From assembly GCA_947303395.1 (NCBI GenBank), contig CAMYYD010000003.1, positions 159,029 through 223,028 of the forward strand: 64,000 nt of DNA. Direction: 5' to 3'. The position numbers were made by a program, and so were the translations under genes. Of this stretch, positions 38,415-46,878 are shown one piece after another. The notes beneath the pieces were generated by a model. The model was given only the letters and a program-made list of their open reading frames with translations. It was not told the origin of the DNA and did no database searches. Positions within the stretch are counted from its first letter, which is position 1. Every line of letters begins with the position of its first letter. Origin of the DNA: an uncultured Bacteroidales bacterium. GTDB taxonomy: Bacteria; Bacteroidota; Bacteroidia; Bacteroidales; F082.

Positions 38415-38527
38415 CTCTCGCAGATTTCGCAGATAACTCAGATTTTTTCTACCACAAATTCTACCACATGGATTTAGTTCGCTAACGCTCACAGATTTCG
38501 CAGATATTTTCTGCTGTTTCTGCGTGA
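38415..38527. repeat. dispersed CAGATTTCGCAGAT-type repeat, copy A
   Basis: This divergent intergenic region contains CTCTCGCAGATTTCGC and, at 38464-38505, a 42-base block with CCACATGGATTTAGTTCGCT that recurs with the same length at 58340-58381. A weaker relative lies near 4017-4046. No gene is seen in 38384-38609. Confidence 0.6.
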
Positions 38528-38538
38528 AAATGGTCTTC

Positions 38539-38593
38539 CGTACCAATCCGTACCATTTTTTCTTGACAAAATTCTATAAAACAGCTATTTTTG
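38539..38593 (+). promoter_or_regulatory. promoter with CGTACC direct repeats (TPR-HTH gene)
   Basis: CGTACC at 38539-38544 and 38549-38554 (10-bp period) lie 8 bp before CTTGACA (TTG at 38563-38565). The -7 box TATTTTTG is at 38586-38593. The promoter of the T9SS gene at 40249-40304 has the same layout. Confidence 0.65.
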
Positions 38594-38609
38594 TCGTTTT
38601 AAATTTGGT

Positions 38610-40244
38610 ATGAAAAAACTCAAAGCTTTATTGTTATCAGGCGTAATCGCCTTAATGATTATTTCTTGTTCTAACAGCGTTTCAAACAAGACATCGCTGC
38701 TTGAACTATCGCCAGAACTTATTGAAATCGACAGCGTCATGCAACAACGGCCCGATTCGGCATTCATGATGCTACTCGACACAACCCGTACGGACAAGGC
38801 ATGCCTTGTCCCTATCGGCAACCATTATTATTATCTCCTTGTTTCCGAAGCGCTCTATAAAAACGACGCTCCCCAACTTGTTCGCGCTGAACTTCTTGAC
38901 GCTCTCGCCCATTTTGACAGCATTTTCGAGGCTAATCCCAAAGACGAAATCGCCGCTATACTCTCAGCCCGCTCCCATTATATGAATGGCGTAGGTTTTT
39001 ATGAAAACGACAGCGTTTTCGAGGCTTGCCAGCAATACTACAAGGCTCTCGAAATCGTGCAGCCTTTCGATTGCAATCCCAAATTTATTTCGTTGATTTA
39101 CACTCGTTTGGCAAATATCTATTCCGACAAATTCCTCATCGAACCGGCTATCGTTTTCTACAAAAACGCACTCGAATACAAAAAACGTGACCCACACTCA
39201 AACTTAGCTAACACATTGTTTTTCATAGGATACGAGTTTGAAAAAGGCGAGAAAGCCGATAGCGCAATCTATTATTACAACCTCTCTTTAGATAATATTT
39301 CCGACACTAACAGCCTTCTGTATCGAAATGTCATAAATAGGAAGACAATTGCCACATATACCGTTGATAATGATGGAGAAAAAGCAATAAAATCATTAAA
39401 AAACATTATCAAAACAGGTGAAGATTATGAGATATATGATCGGTATTTAGGTCTTGGTTATATTTATATTCTTGAAAATCAATATGATACCGCTCTCATT
39501 TATCTTAACAATGTCTTCAACGACGCTCCTGATATTTTCCTTAGAACACAAAGCGCAAACCACCTTTACGAGATTTACAACCATTTAGCAGACACCGTAA
39601 AAGCGGATTCCTACTCGCGTTTCATCACTGAGAATACTCCGCCTGAATTCGGGACAAAAGCCGACGAATGGCAGCTCACCGGCATGTTCCAGGATTATCT
39701 CAAACAAAAAAACGAGCAAACTCTGGCATTGGAACAACAGAAAAAGAGGCACGAAATCACCATTATTATAATTGTTGCAATCGCTATAACAGTAGTAATT
39801 GCTGTCTTTTTGATGATTCGGCACAAAAGAAAACTTAACACTTTCAAAAAAGAGGCAAACATGGACGGCTATAACGCCTTTATCAACGAGCCGGTTTGCC
39901 AATATATCCTTGAAACGGCACACGAACAGCAGTTTAAGTCGAAGATGGATTGCACCATTTACAAGGATTTCGCGCTCGACAAAGAACAACTGCTGACGTT
40001 ACGAACCACTGCCGACAACCATCTTAACGGCTTCACAGAGCGTATCCGAAACAAATATCCGGAGCTTACCAACGACGACGTGAACTATTGCGTTTTGTAT
40101 CTGCTCGGCATGAAAGAGCCTGATATTGCGGCATTTATGCAAAAAGCGTACTCAACCGTAAGCGACCGCAGCCGAAAACTGAAAAAGATTCTTACTTCTG
40201 ATTTCGATCTTACAACAACATTGCGCAACATCGCAATCGAATGA
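38610..40244 (+). CDS. membrane-anchored TPR regulator with C-terminal HTH
   Basis: A 544-residue protein. MKKLKALLLSGVIALMIISC is a lipoprotein-type signal with Cys at residue 20. TPR-like helices occupy residues about 30-370, with a transmembrane helix (ITIIIIVAIAITVVIAVFLMI) near 387-407. A C-terminal LuxR-like helical segment (LTNDDVNYCVLYLLGMKEPDIAAFM, then STVSDRSRKLKKIL) follows. This is the common Bacteroidota plan of exported sensor and cytoplasmic DNA-binding tail. It and the next gene share a promoter motif, so it probably regulates itself and the secreted leucine-rich-repeat protein. Confidence 0.72.
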   Translation: MKKLKALLLSGVIALMIISCSNSVSNKTSLLELSPELIEIDSVMQQRPDSAFMMLLDTTRTDKACLVPIGNHYYYLLVSEALYKNDAPQLVRAELLDALAHFDSIFEANPKDEIAAILSARSHYMNGVGFYENDSVFEACQQYYKALEIVQPFDCNPKFISLIYTRLANIYSDKFLIEPAIVFYKNALEYKKRDPHSNLANTLFFIGYEFEKGEKADSAIYYYNLSLDNISDTNSLLYRNVINRKTIATYTVDNDGEKAIKSLKNIIKTGEDYEIYDRYLGLGYIYILENQYDTALIYLNNVFNDAPDIFLRTQSANHLYEIYNHLADTVKADSYSRFITENTPPEFGTKADEWQLTGMFQDYLKQKNEQTLALEQQKKRHEITIIIIVAIAITVVIAVFLMIRHKRKLNTFKKEANMDGYNAFINEPVCQYILETAHEQQFKSKMDCTIYKDFALDKEQLLTLRTTADNHLNGFTERIRNKYPELTNDDVNYCVLYLLGMKEPDIAAFMQKAYSTVSDRSRKLKKILTSDFDLTTTLRNIAIE

Positions 40245-40248
40245 CAAT

Positions 40249-40304
40249 CGTACCTTTCCGTACCCAGTTTTCCTTGACATAGCTGCATTTTGGGAATAAT
40301 TTTG
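40249..40304 (+). promoter_or_regulatory. promoter with CGTACC direct repeats (T9SS LRR gene)
   Basis: CGTACC at 40249-40254 and 40259-40264 (10-bp period) is followed by CTTGACA (TTG at 40274-40276) and TAATTTTG at 40297-40304. The TTG-to-TA distance, 23 bases, equals that of the promoter at 38539. It starts 5 bases after the regulator's stop. Confidence 0.65.
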
Positions 40305-40343
40305 TCGTCGGAAACAAAAGTGTATAACTTAAAATTTTTTGCT

Positions 40344-42335
40344 ATGAAAAAGATTACCTTAATTATCATTGCAGTGTTGATGGGATCGGCACTCAATGCA
40401 CAAGAAACATTCCATTATGGCGACTTGACTTATAAAATCAACGACGACGGCGTTTCTGTCACTCTTACCGGTCATGTATTAGGCTGTCATCCCGGAGAAT
40501 TAACGATTCCGGCAATGGTACCTTATACTGGGAATCTTTATGCAGTTACCGTTATTGGCGATATGGCCTTGAGTAATTGTTATTATTTTACTGGCTCTTT
40601 GATTATTCCCAATACAGTTACAGAAATCGGTTATGGGGCATTTGCACAATGTGGTTTTGATGGCACGTTGACAATTGGGTGTAATGTCAGGAAAATAGGT
40701 TCACATGCTTTCAGTTCCGACAATTTCACAGGTTCTCTGATTCTTCCTGAATCGCTCGATACTATTGGCTATTTTGCTTTTGCCTGGAATGAAGGTTTTA
40801 ACGATAAATTGGTTATTCCAAGTTCTGTCAAATATATTGATCACGAAGCTTTTGCATGGTGTAATGGCTTTTCAGAAGCATATTCTTTAGCTACAGAGCC
40901 TCCAACTATGAGTTATTCTGTCTTTTATGATTTTGGTTGCTCAACCATAACCGTTCCTTGTGGTAGCCTTTCAGCTTACGAAAACTCAAGTTGGCATGGT
41001 GATGGCGGTTTTTCTACCATTGTCGATGATTGTGGTGTGAATTTATCAGTATGGGATGGTTCTGTGGAGCCCTGGGACACCATTCATGCCGGCACTGCCA
41101 ACGACCCTATTCTGATTGAAAATGCAGCGCAATTGGCTTATATGTCGACGTTTACCTATTGCTCACAAGAGCCGAAATACTACAAACTCACTACCGATAT
41201 TGACCTCGACAACAGGCTTTGGAATCCGATTGGTTATATTGCATCAGTTAGCTGTCCGGAGTTTAACGGCTATTTTGACGGCGACAACCATACAATATAT
41301 AACCCTTCCAAAACCTTGTTTTATGATACTTATAATGGTTATATCAAAAATCTTACCACAAAAGGCTCCGCGGTTTATCGTGAAACATCAATTAATTTCG
41401 GTTTAATCACATATTGGGCTCCATTGGTCGAAAATTGTCATAATTACTGTGATATCACAATAAATGCGCATTCTAGTATGAAAGCAGGAAGCATTGTCGG
41501 TGAATGTGGCTCTGTTATCAATTGCAGCAATCACGGGACAATAACAATAAATGCCAATAATTTAAGCAGTTGCTTTGTCGGTGGTATCGCAGGTGAAGCT
41601 TCTGTTATTGAAGAATGCTACAATACTGGTGATTTAACTGTTGAAATATCAAATTGCAATAATTGTAAAATTGGTGGAGTTAGTGGCTTGATTTTCAATG
41701 ATTTGTCTCATAGCTATAATACTGGAAACATAACGGTAAACTGTGAAAACTCCTATACTGGAGGAATTGCAGGAGATATTACTGAAAACGAGAATCCTTT
41801 AAACAATATTTCCATTAATTCTTGTTATAATGCCGGAAATATCGAAGCCGCGAATGTTGGCGGAATTTTGGCAAAAACAGACTATGAAAACATCACTATA
41901 AATGTAGCTAACTGCTACTATATCAATACTATATCAAGCACAAATGGTTATGGCACCGCCAAATCCGACAATGAGATGAAAACCCAAGATTTTGTCAATT
42001 TGTTAAACGCTAATGGTGATTTTTACGCAATGGATATAATGAATGTAAACAAAGGTTATCCTGTTTTTGAAAGATATTATTCCGTAGAAGAAACTGATTT
42101 TGCAAATGGAATATCTGTTTACCCAAACCCAGCGAAAGACGTTGTAAATATCACCTTTTCCAACAATGCAGAATGCCGATTAATCGATATATATTCCATC
42201 GACGGCAGATTGATGAAATCGCAAAATGATAATTTCAACGAAATCAACATCGCCAACCTCACCCCAGGTTTATACCTAATTGAAGTGCGAATGTCCGACG
42301 GAAAAGAATTCACGGAAAAGATTGTTGTGAAATAA
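40344..42335 (+). CDS. T9SS-sorted surface protein with BspA-like LRR and GLUG-like repeats
   Basis: A 663-residue secreted protein with signal peptide MKKITLIIIAVLMGSALNAQ. Residues about 70-230 are BspA-type leucine-rich repeats (LIIPNTVTEIGYGAFAQC, LVIPSSVKYIDHEAFAWC). Residues about 370-540 hold GLUG-like repeats (GGIAGE, SYNTGNITV, CYNAGNIEA). The C-terminus is a type A T9SS domain (VYPNPAKDVVNITF, then LTPGLYLIEV). Start ATG at 40344 begins the signal peptide. The promoter matches that of the upstream TPR-HTH regulator. Adhesion is plausible but unproven. Confidence 0.83.
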   Translation: MKKITLIIIAVLMGSALNAQETFHYGDLTYKINDDGVSVTLTGHVLGCHPGELTIPAMVPYTGNLYAVTVIGDMALSNCYYFTGSLIIPNTVTEIGYGAFAQCGFDGTLTIGCNVRKIGSHAFSSDNFTGSLILPESLDTIGYFAFAWNEGFNDKLVIPSSVKYIDHEAFAWCNGFSEAYSLATEPPTMSYSVFYDFGCSTITVPCGSLSAYENSSWHGDGGFSTIVDDCGVNLSVWDGSVEPWDTIHAGTANDPILIENAAQLAYMSTFTYCSQEPKYYKLTTDIDLDNRLWNPIGYIASVSCPEFNGYFDGDNHTIYNPSKTLFYDTYNGYIKNLTTKGSAVYRETSINFGLITYWAPLVENCHNYCDITINAHSSMKAGSIVGECGSVINCSNHGTITINANNLSSCFVGGIAGEASVIEECYNTGDLTVEISNCNNCKIGGVSGLIFNDLSHSYNTGNITVNCENSYTGGIAGDITENENPLNNISINSCYNAGNIEAANVGGILAKTDYENITINVANCYYINTISSTNGYGTAKSDNEMKTQDFVNLLNANGDFYAMDIMNVNKGYPVFERYYSVEETDFANGISVYPNPAKDVVNITFSNNAECRLIDIYSIDGRLMKSQNDNFNEINIANLTPGLYLIEVRMSDGKEFTEKIVVK

Positions 42336-42345
42336 AATATGTAGG

Positions 42346-42663
42346 TTAATTGTAGAATACATCAAAGTATTTCTGCAACTTCACAGGGTCAGTTTGGTAA
42401 ATGTTGTCGCCGTAGTAGCAGTCGGCAAGAACCTCATAAAGTCGACAAAATTCTCCAAGGTCATGCTTGCCTCGTTGAGCATCAATGGTTAAAGATAGTA
42501 GTTCCAAAGCTCTGTCAGCAGCACGATGACATTGTTCGATGTTTCCTTTACTTTGCCAACGGTTCGCACGCGATACCTCGCTGCCGATATTCAGCATCTG
42601 CTCCGCTAAAGTCATCGTAGCCCACCTTCCGGCAGCTAAATCTGTATGCTGATAGTTGCTCAT
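42346..42663 (-). CDS. helical protein paired with DUF5674
   Basis: A 105-residue, probably all-helical protein: MTLAEQMLNIGSEVSRANRW and ADRALELLSLTIDAQRG, then CRLYEVLADCYYGDN. I recall similar uncharacterised proteins with the same NIGSEVSR and RALELLDLTI motifs, but no proven function. The start overlaps the stop of the DUF5674 gene by 4 bp, so both are one translationally coupled unit, reminiscent of a toxin-antitoxin pair. Confidence 0.65.
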   Translation of the reverse strand: MSNYQHTDLAAGRWATMTLAEQMLNIGSEVSRANRWQSKGNIEQCHRAADRALELLSLTIDAQRGKHDLGEFCRLYEVLADCYYGDNIYQTDPVKLQKYFDVFYN

Positions 42664-42998
42664 TTTATCAATGTATTAACGACTTCAACAATACGCTTAC
42701 GAATGGCAGGGTCCTGAACATCACGACTCCTATTACCTTGATATGGACGAATATTGATAAGCGAGTCAAACTCAATAAAGTCTTCACCTTCCATCTCAGG
42801 ATATAAGTTTATTCCCCACAAATCCGTCTGTTCCGAACCTTGCGAAAGCAATTCTTTTTCAATGTCAGCATGAAGCTCGGCATCTAAACCGATTATCACT
42901 TTTTGAATGTCAACAACAGCTTTAATCATGTCACCAAAATAACCTGGCAACATTTCATTTAATTTATTACGACTTATAGGCTGTGAAGTAATTTTCAT
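42660..42998 (-). CDS. DUF5674 family protein
   Basis: A 112-residue protein of the DUF5674 family, recognised by DMIKAVVDIQK, LDAELHADIEKELL, DLWGINLYPEMEGEDFIEF and INIRPYQGNRSR. The family is uncharacterised. The conserved acidic and arginine residues look like an active site, but none is proven. It is the first gene of a two-gene unit, with a -7 box (TATTTTTG on the minus strand) at 43026-43033. Confidence 0.75.
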   Translation of the reverse strand: MKITSQPISRNKLNEMLPGYFGDMIKAVVDIQKVIIGLDAELHADIEKELLSQGSEQTDLWGINLYPEMEGEDFIEFDSLINIRPYQGNRSRDVQDPAIRKRIVEVVNTLIK

Positions 42999-43074
42999 AA
43001 CTACTATCTATATAATTTCTGATTGCAAAAATACAAAATTTGTGAAAACTAAGGTTATTTTTATGCAAATTTCG

Positions 43075-43082
43075 TATCTTTG
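43075..43082 (+). promoter_or_regulatory. -7 box of the DUF4175 gene
   Basis: TATCTTTG lies 15 nt before the ATG at 43098. A divergent -7 box for the DUF5674 pair lies at 43026-43033 on the other strand. Confidence 0.5.
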
Positions 43083-43097
43083 CAAGTTTATAGTATT

Positions 43098-46000
43098 ATG
43101 TCAAATTTTGCATTGATATCGAAAATTGAGCGCTTCATCAGGAAGTTCTACCTCAACCGCCTCATTCAAGGTGCGCTGATAGGACTCGTCTTGATGATTG
43201 CCTTGTTTCTGATTATCAATGGAATAGAGTATTTCTCATGGCTTCCGCAAAAAGGCAGACTAATACTTTTATTGCTCTTCATCCTCGGAATAAGCTTTGT
43301 CGCTTTTTTCTATTTTATTATCCCGATAATCAACCTCATCCGCTTCCGCAAAAAGATGTCGGACGAACAGGCTGCTGTCATAATCGGAAAATTCTTCCCG
43401 GAAATAAGCGACAAACTGCTAAATACAATTCAACTTTCTAATGAGTATTCACAAAACGCTGATAATGAACTGCTTGCAGCGACAATCGAGCAGCGTACAG
43501 AGAATTTGAAGCCTATCAACTTTTCAGATGCGGTCAACCTGAAAGAGAATTATAAATACTTGAAGATGTTTGGTTTAGCATTTGTAGTGTTAAGCGTCGC
43601 TTTAATATTTATCCCCGACTTTTCAAAAAAACCTGCACAGCGAATTATCAACTATTCGCAGGATTTTGAGAAGCCTCTACCCTTTTCAGTCGAGCTTTCA
43701 GCAACCGAGATCGAGGTGACGCAGGGCAAGGACGTAGAATTCCGTATTCACGTCATAGGAGAACGCATTCCAGACGCATTTTACATCAAATGTAGAGACG
43801 TTTCCCGAAACGTCCCAACAGGTACCCATTTAATGAACCGCCTGAACACCAACGATTTCCGTTTCGTTTTCAAGAACGTTTATCAAAACGAGGAATTCTA
43901 CGTCGAAGGCGGAGATTACCGTAGCCAAATGATAAACCTCACCGTCAACCCGAACCCCACCATGCTGTATTATGAGGCAAATCTGACGTTTCCGAAATAT
44001 ATCCACCGCAAAAACGAAACATTGAATGGGAAGACACGCATCATCGTGCCACAGGGAACCAACGTGGAATATACATTCCATACAAGGGACGTTGATTCAA
44101 TATCTATAACGATTCCATCCGATAATGCTCCTGTAAGGGCGAATCATTATTCGCCCCTACAATCATCGAATGATTTCGTTTACAATCTGTTGGCAACACA
44201 AACCACGAAATTCAACGTCACATTATATAATAATTGGAACACCACAGATGCCATCCCTTTCACTGTCGAGGTGATTCCAGATGCATATCCCGACATTCAG
44301 GTGCAAAATTTCCACGAAGACTTCGCAAAACAGACATATTATTCAGGTCTCATAGCTGATGACTACGGTTTCACTAAACTTCTCTACCATTTCGAAGTCG
44401 ACGGCAAACCGAATCAGTCGTTCGTGAAAAACATTCCTATCGATAAGCGCAACACTCGCACTTCTTTCTACTATAGCATTGATACTGACACCCTTACGCT
44501 ATATCGTGGCGACGAGGTGAAGGCATATTTCGAGATCTTCGACAACGACGGCATCAACGGTCCAAAATCAAAACGCTCAGAGGTGTTTTATATGGTTCTG
44601 CCGACAACCGAACAACTTGATTCAATAGCTGATGACGCTGAAAATCAAATACTTAACAACCTCAATCAGCGTTCTGATGAACTTCAAAATCTCCGTAAGG
44701 ATATTGAAGACATGCTTCGTGACCTGATGTCGAAAAAAGACCTCGATTGGAGCGATAAAGAGAAGATGAAAGAACTGCTCGAGAAGCAGAAAGAGGTTCA
44801 GGAAGAGTGGAACAAAATTCAAGAAGAGCAGAAGGAACTGTCTGATTTCATTAAGGAAAATGAGCTTTTCAATGAAGATCTGATCAAAAAACAGGAAGAG
44901 ATAAATAAGCTTTTCGACGAGGTTATCCCCGACGAGATGAAAAAACTGATGGAGGAAATCGAGCAGCTGCTTAATGAGATGCCTCGCGAACGTATGCAGG
45001 AAATCATGAAAGACCTCAAGAAAAACAACGAGGCTCTGCAACAGATGATGGATCGCAACCTCTCGCTTCTCGAACAACTGAAGGTTGAAAAAGACATGAA
45101 TCAGCTGATGGACGAGATGCAGAAACTTGCTGACGAACTGCTTGAACGAACAGACTCCATCTCCGCCCAAGACGCTGAGAATCAATTGAATAAACTCGAA
45201 CAGCAACTCGACTCCATCATAGATAAGAACCAAGGTTTATCGGATCCTTTCAATATCGAAAAAGACGAGCAAGCCTTCGATGAGGCTGAGCAAGACCTTG
45301 AAGAAGCTGAGGCGTCGGAAGAATCGGGCGACCAAGAAAAATCACAGCAACAAAAACAGAAAGCCAGCAAAAAAATCAAGGAGATGTCGGAAAACATGAT
45401 GTCGATGATGATGGGTGGCGGTATGGACCAACTAGCCGAAGACGCTCATTTAGTGAGGATCCTGCTTGAAAATGTGGTGCGCTCATCACACGCTGAAGAA
45501 GAGCTGATGCAGGAAATCAGTGTTATGAAGAAAGACGATCCTACAGTCTCGCAAAAGATTTCACGACAGAAAGAGATTTCCGAAAACTTCGTGATGGTCG
45601 AAGACTCCCTGCATAAGATGGCAAATCGTCAGACATCTGTTAAAAACTTCGTATTCAACGAGTTACAGATTATAGACCAGCAGACTGAGTCCGCGATGAA
45701 AGACATTCTGGAATCGAAATTCGGGTCAGCGACACAGAAACAGCAGAAGGCGATGATGTCGATGAACAACCTCGCGTTGATGCTTGCCGAATCGCTTAAC
45801 GAGATGGAATCGATGATGGACGGCGCAAGCAGCAGTTCATGTTCAAAACCTGGAAAATCTAAGGGAAATCAAGGCAAGCCGAAGACTATGAAGAACATGA
45901 AAGACCTTCAGAACCAACTTGGTGAGCAGCTTAAGAAGATGCAACAGCAGATGCAGCAACAACAGCAAAACGGCATGCCGATGGAAAAAATGAGCGAGGA

Positions 46001-46412
46001 GCTGGCACGAATGGCGGCTCAACAGGAACTCATCCGCGAAGGTATGCAGCAGATGCTCGAGGAGATGAAAAAGAACGGCGTACTCGGAGATGACGGCATC
46101 AACCAAATCATCAAAGACATGGAAAAACTCGAGGAAGATATTGTAAATAAACGCATTACGAATCAGACAATTAAGCGAAACAAAGATATTATGTCGCGCA
46201 TGCTGAAAGCTGAAAACGCCCAGCAGGAACGCGAGAAAGAGGAAAAACGTAAGTCGGATGAGTATAAAGGTCCTGAAAAGAGCCATAATATTGACGAGTT
46301 GCGATATGAGGAGAGTATCAAGAAGCAACAGGACTTCTTGCGTACGAATCCTATTGAGTATCAACCGTTTTACAAACAAAAGATAAACGAATATTTCTTT
46401 AAAAAACAATGA
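43098..46412 (+). CDS. DUF4175 family membrane protein with long coiled coil
   Basis: A 1,104-residue Bacteroidota protein of the DUF4175 family. Two N-terminal transmembrane helices (residues about 25-80) and a third near 155-175 are followed by a beta-rich region, then a very long charged, Glu/Lys/Gln/Met-rich coiled coil (residues about 510-1080). Function is unknown; an envelope-spanning or scaffolding role is possible. Two palindromic repeats are embedded in frame at 43791-43820 and 44132-44161. The start at 43098 follows a -7 box. ybeY overlaps the stop by 4 bp. Confidence 0.83.
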   Translation: MSNFALISKIERFIRKFYLNRLIQGALIGLVLMIALFLIINGIEYFSWLPQKGRLILLLLFILGISFVAFFYFIIPIINLIRFRKKMSDEQAAVIIGKFFPEISDKLLNTIQLSNEYSQNADNELLAATIEQRTENLKPINFSDAVNLKENYKYLKMFGLAFVVLSVALIFIPDFSKKPAQRIINYSQDFEKPLPFSVELSATEIEVTQGKDVEFRIHVIGERIPDAFYIKCRDVSRNVPTGTHLMNRLNTNDFRFVFKNVYQNEEFYVEGGDYRSQMINLTVNPNPTMLYYEANLTFPKYIHRKNETLNGKTRIIVPQGTNVEYTFHTRDVDSISITIPSDNAPVRANHYSPLQSSNDFVYNLLATQTTKFNVTLYNNWNTTDAIPFTVEVIPDAYPDIQVQNFHEDFAKQTYYSGLIADDYGFTKLLYHFEVDGKPNQSFVKNIPIDKRNTRTSFYYSIDTDTLTLYRGDEVKAYFEIFDNDGINGPKSKRSEVFYMVLPTTEQLDSIADDAENQILNNLNQRSDELQNLRKDIEDMLRDLMSKKDLDWSDKEKMKELLEKQKEVQEEWNKIQEEQKELSDFIKENELFNEDLIKKQEEINKLFDEVIPDEMKKLMEEIEQLLNEMPRERMQEIMKDLKKNNEALQQMMDRNLSLLEQLKVEKDMNQLMDEMQKLADELLERTDSISAQDAENQLNKLEQQLDSIIDKNQGLSDPFNIEKDEQAFDEAEQDLEEAEASEESGDQEKSQQQKQKASKKIKEMSENMMSMMMGGGMDQLAEDAHLVRILLENVVRSSHAEEELMQEISVMKKDDPTVSQKISRQKEISENFVMVEDSLHKMANRQTSVKNFVFNELQIIDQQTESAMKDILESKFGSATQKQQKAMMSMNNLALMLAESLNEMESMMDGASSSSCSKPGKSKGNQGKPKTMKNMKDLQNQLGEQLKKMQQQMQQQQQNGMPMEKMSEELARMAAQQELIREGMQQMLEEMKKNGVLGDDGINQIIKDMEKLEEDIVNKRITNQTIKRNKDIMSRMLKAENAQQEREKEEKRKSDEYKGPEKSHNIDELRYEESIKKQQDFLRTNPIEYQPFYKQKINEYFFKKQ
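43791..43820. repeat. palindromic repeat inside the DUF4175 gene, copy 1
   Basis: Arms TGTAGAGACGTTTC and GAAACGTCCCAACA (12 of 14 positions complementary) with a 2-nt loop. In frame it encodes CRDVSRNVPT. It is related at its ends to the palindromes at 44132 and 58112. Confidence 0.65.
44132..44161. repeat. palindromic repeat inside the DUF4175 gene, copy 2
   Basis: Arms TGTAAGGGCGAAT and ATTCGCCCCTACA (12 of 13 complementary) with loop CATT. In frame it encodes VRANHYSPL. It shares TGTA...TACA ends and a GC-rich centre with the other palindromes. Confidence 0.7.
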
Positions 46413-46834
46413 TAAAATTTGAAAACATCGACATTGAAATGCCTTCTTTGAACCAGCGATTGGCAAAGGAATGGATTGAAGAGTTTGTTGCTTCTTACGG
46501 CAAAAAAATCGGAGAATTGTACTATCTCTTCTGCAGCGACGAATATCTTCTGGAGTTCAATCAGAAACGTATGAACCACGATTTTTACACCGACATCGTG
46601 ACGTTTCCGTTGAACGATTGTGAGGAATATCTCTCGGGCGAGTTTTACATCAGTATCGATAGAATTAAAGACAATGCCGAGCAGATGGGAAAGCCTTTCA
46701 AAGACGAATTTCACCGTGTTTTAGCGCATGGGGTGCTACATCTAATAGGCTTCAAAGACAAGACCGATGAAGACGCAAAAGTGATGCGCTTACAGGAGGA
46801 AAAGTGTTTGTCAATACGACGCAACGAATTTTAA
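46409..46834 (+). CDS. ybeY: endoribonuclease YbeY
   Basis: Metal-dependent RNase involved in 16S rRNA 3'-end maturation and ribosome quality control. The 141-residue protein has the family core HRVLAHGVLHLIGFKDKTDEDA near residues 106-127. Two metal-binding histidines are present, while the third (usually G-Y/F-D-H) is replaced by Lys-Asp, as I recall for other Bacteroidota YbeY proteins. It overlaps the DUF4175 gene by 4 bp. A parS-like site separates it from mnmG. Confidence 0.88.
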   Translation: MIKFENIDIEMPSLNQRLAKEWIEEFVASYGKKIGELYYLFCSDEYLLEFNQKRMNHDFYTDIVTFPLNDCEEYLSGEFYISIDRIKDNAEQMGKPFKDEFHRVLAHGVLHLIGFKDKTDEDAKVMRLQEEKCLSIRRNEF

Positions 46835-46853
46835 ATCAACGAATTACAAAAAA

Positions 46854-46869
46854 TGTTCCACGTGGAACA
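46854..46869. other. parS-like centromere site 1
   Basis: TGTTCCACGTGGAACA is a perfect 16-bp palindrome that fits the bacterial parS consensus TGTTnCACGTGnAACA bound by ParB. It lies between ybeY and mnmG and has an identical copy 2 kb away at 48881. Confidence 0.8.
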
Positions 46870-46878
46870 ATTGAAGAT

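Noticed and set aside
44622..46466. Long open frames on the minus strand opposite the DUF4175 gene (about 200 codons each)
   Set aside because: They mirror the biased codons of the coiled-coil region, are rich in Leu/Phe/His without domain features, and have no promoter. They are shadows of the real gene.
46804..46878. N-terminal extension of mnmG starting inside ybeY
   Set aside because: It would translate the parS-like palindrome and lacks homology; MnmG proteins start close to the FAD-binding motif, as with ATG 46879.
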